Assembly: GCA_007128045.1 (NCBI GenBank)
Contig: SKYG01000113.1
Span: forward strand, 1 to 7,711
Direction of reading: 5' to 3'
Source: Bacteroidales bacterium
GTDB lineage: Bacteria > Bacteroidota > Bacteroidia > Bacteroidales > UBA7960
Length of the DNA stretch: 7,711 nucleotides
Made by a program: the position numbers and the translations under genes. Positions 6,416-7,711 of this stretch are shown piece by piece. The stretch's first letter is position 1; every line of letters begins with the position of its first letter. The notes beneath the pieces are model-generated. The model searched no databases and was not told the DNA's origin. It saw only the letters and a list, made by a program, of their open reading frames with translations.

Positions 6416-7636
6416 GTGAATACAGCATTATTTATCGCCAGGAGTCTTTGGTCTGAAAAAGGCAGAAAAAGTTTTACGGGAATTATTCGCGTAATAGCTG
6501 TATTGAGTATCTCGCTGGGGCTTGGTGTTATGATCATTGCGATGGCTGTGGTTACCGGCTTTCAGACAGAGATAAGAAATAAGGTTATCGGGTTTGGTTC
6601 ACATATTCAGATAACTAATTTTGACTATAATTTGTCAACCGAAAATTATCCCATAAGCAGGTATCAGGATTTTGTTGATGACCTATTAACTCTAGACGGC
6701 ATACACCATATTCAGGTCTTTGCCACCAAAGCCGGGATTTTAAAAACAGAGCAGGATATTCATGGTGTCGTTCTTAAGGGTGTAGGCGCTGATTTTGACT
6801 GGTCTTTTTTCCGGCGCCATCTTACCAGCGGAGTACTGCCCGATTTCAGTGATGATGTCAGATCAGATGAGATCGTGATATCTGCAAATATAGCCCGTTT
6901 GCTGCAATTATATCCTGGTGATGCTGTGTTTATGTATTTTATCCAGGATCCCCCACGTATCAGACGGTTTACAATTGCTTCCATCTATGATACAGGTCTG
7001 GAAGAACTTGACAAAATGTTTATTCTGGGCGACATCAGACACGTTCAAAGGTTAAATGACTGGAGTGATGAGTATATTGGAGGGTTTGAAGTGTTGGTTG
7101 ACGATTATAAACATATTCCCTTGCTGACCCGGAAGGTGTTTGACTATATACCTTACGACCTGGATGCAAAAAGTATACGACAGGTCTATCCGCAAATTTT
7201 TGACTGGCTTGCCCTTCTAGACATGAACGTTGTTGTCATTTTGTCATTAATGTTGCTGGTAGCAGCCATAAATATGGTTACCACACTGTTGATATCTGTT
7301 CTCGAGAAAACCAACCTGATTGGTATTTTAAAGGCTCTGGGGGCGACCAATAGATTCATAAGAAGGGTATTCCTCCTTGGTGCTGCTTTCACAATCGGTA
7401 AAGGATTGTTTTTTGGAAATATTCTGGGTTTGGCATTTTGCTGGCTGCAGCACCATTTTAGCTTCATTAAATTATCACAGGAGTCTTATTATGTGTCGGA
7501 AGTACCTGTGAATGTTGTATGGTCACATGTCGTACTTCTCAATGTGGGAACATTTATTGTTTGTATGGCATTGCTGATCTTACCTTCATTAATCGTAACG
7601 CGTATTTCGCCTGTTAAGGCCATAAACTTCAGATAG
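6416..7636 (+). CDS. ABC transporter permease, LolC/LolE (FtsX-like, MacB-type) family
   Basis: Inner-membrane permease of the lipoprotein-releasing type, which with a LolD-like ATPase would extract lipoproteins from the inner membrane. 406 aa from GTG 6416, matching LolC/LolE length (about 400-415). Positions from this start: TM1 about 22-48, with the family-typical VTGFQTEIRNKVIGFGSHIQI at 46-66; large periplasmic domain to about 268; TM2 about 270-295; then the cytoplasmic coupling segment EKTNLIGILKALGATN (297-312) that contacts the ATPase; TM3 about 323-345; TM4 about 370-395; end RISPVKAINFR. Starting at GTG gives MNTALFIARS, like other family members; an in-frame TTG at 6401 would add five residues but overlaps a -7 motif. 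No ATPase gene is adjacent. Function in lipoprotein sorting is inferred; other FtsX-like exporters are possible. Confidence 0.9.
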   Translation: MNTALFIARSLWSEKGRKSFTGIIRVIAVLSISLGLGVMIIAMAVVTGFQTEIRNKVIGFGSHIQITNFDYNLSTENYPISRYQDFVDDLLTLDGIHHIQVFATKAGILKTEQDIHGVVLKGVGADFDWSFFRRHLTSGVLPDFSDDVRSDEIVISANIARLLQLYPGDAVFMYFIQDPPRIRRFTIASIYDTGLEELDKMFILGDIRHVQRLNDWSDEYIGGFEVLVDDYKHIPLLTRKVFDYIPYDLDAKSIRQVYPQIFDWLALLDMNVVVILSLMLLVAAINMVTTLLISVLEKTNLIGILKALGATNRFIRRVFLLGAAFTIGKGLFFGNILGLAFCWLQHHFSFIKLSQESYYVSEVPVNVVWSHVVLLNVGTFIVCMALLILPSLIVTRISPVKAINFR

Positions 7637-7711
7637 CGGTTACAAGAAACTTAACGACCAAGGGCTTATAGCGACCGTAAATCTAACAGTCTTGAAACCC
7701 TGGCAAACGAA
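7637..7711. other. Unassigned right end of window
   Basis: These 75 bases after the permease stop codon contain no ATG on either strand and no clear terminator. On the minus strand one frame is open from the window edge to a TAA at 7640-7642 (23 codons) and another for 14 codons, so the tail of a convergent gene could end here, but such short open stretches are expected by chance. Confidence 0.3.

Noticed and set aside
7186..7467. 93-codon minus-strand open frame inside the permease
   Set aside because: Antisense to conserved membrane segments and the coupling helix; no independent support.
7637..7711. C-terminal end of a convergent gene at the right edge
   Set aside because: Two minus-strand frames are open for only 14-23 codons and neither resembles a known protein end, so it is not called as a gene.

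Overview
This is a chromosomal housekeeping stretch from a member of the Bacteroidota (Bacteroidetes), by inference Bacteroidales/Marinilabiliales-like or a relative; I cannot place it to genus. Four things point there: (1) no gene start in the window has a convincing Shine-Dalgarno sequence; (2) TAnnTTTG-type -7 promoter elements lie in front of several genes; (3) ribosomal protein S16 carries the long charged C-terminal extension typical of this phylum; (4) rpsP is followed by rimM alone, without the ffh/trmD/rplS neighbours of Proteobacteria and Firmicutes. The DNA is moderately AT-rich, with AT-rich intergenic gaps.

Layout. Bases 1-88 (minus strand) are the first 29 codons of thioredoxin (trxA), cut by the window edge just before its CGPC active site. 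Upstream of it on the same strand, 176-3643, is dnaE, the DNA polymerase III alpha subunit, with an apparently intact PHP exonuclease metal site and an internal QMNLF sliding-clamp motif. A 182-bp divergent region (3644-3825), with an inverted repeat and promoter-like elements, separates dnaE from the plus-strand pair rpsP (3826-4515) and rimM (4545-5078). rimM converges on a minus-strand glutamate/aspartate-type cation symporter (5101-6315); a short GC-rich inverted repeat, containing the symporter's stop codon, lies between them. A second divergent region of about 100 bp separates the symporter from a plus-strand LolC/LolE-type ABC transporter permease (about 6416-7636). The last 75 bases hold no gene that I can identify.

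Function. dnaE-trxA joins replication with thiol redox. rpsP-rimM is a coherent 30S ribosome module, S16 plus a 30S maturation factor. The symporter and the permease are independent inner-membrane transport genes. There are no RNA genes, CRISPR arrays, insertion sequences or phage genes, and I see no new multi-gene system. The points worth a second look are modest: an apparently active PHP proofreading site in DnaE, the long acidic S16 tail, the inverted repeat in front of rpsP, the start codon of the permease colliding with its promoter, and the dnaE-trxA adjacency.
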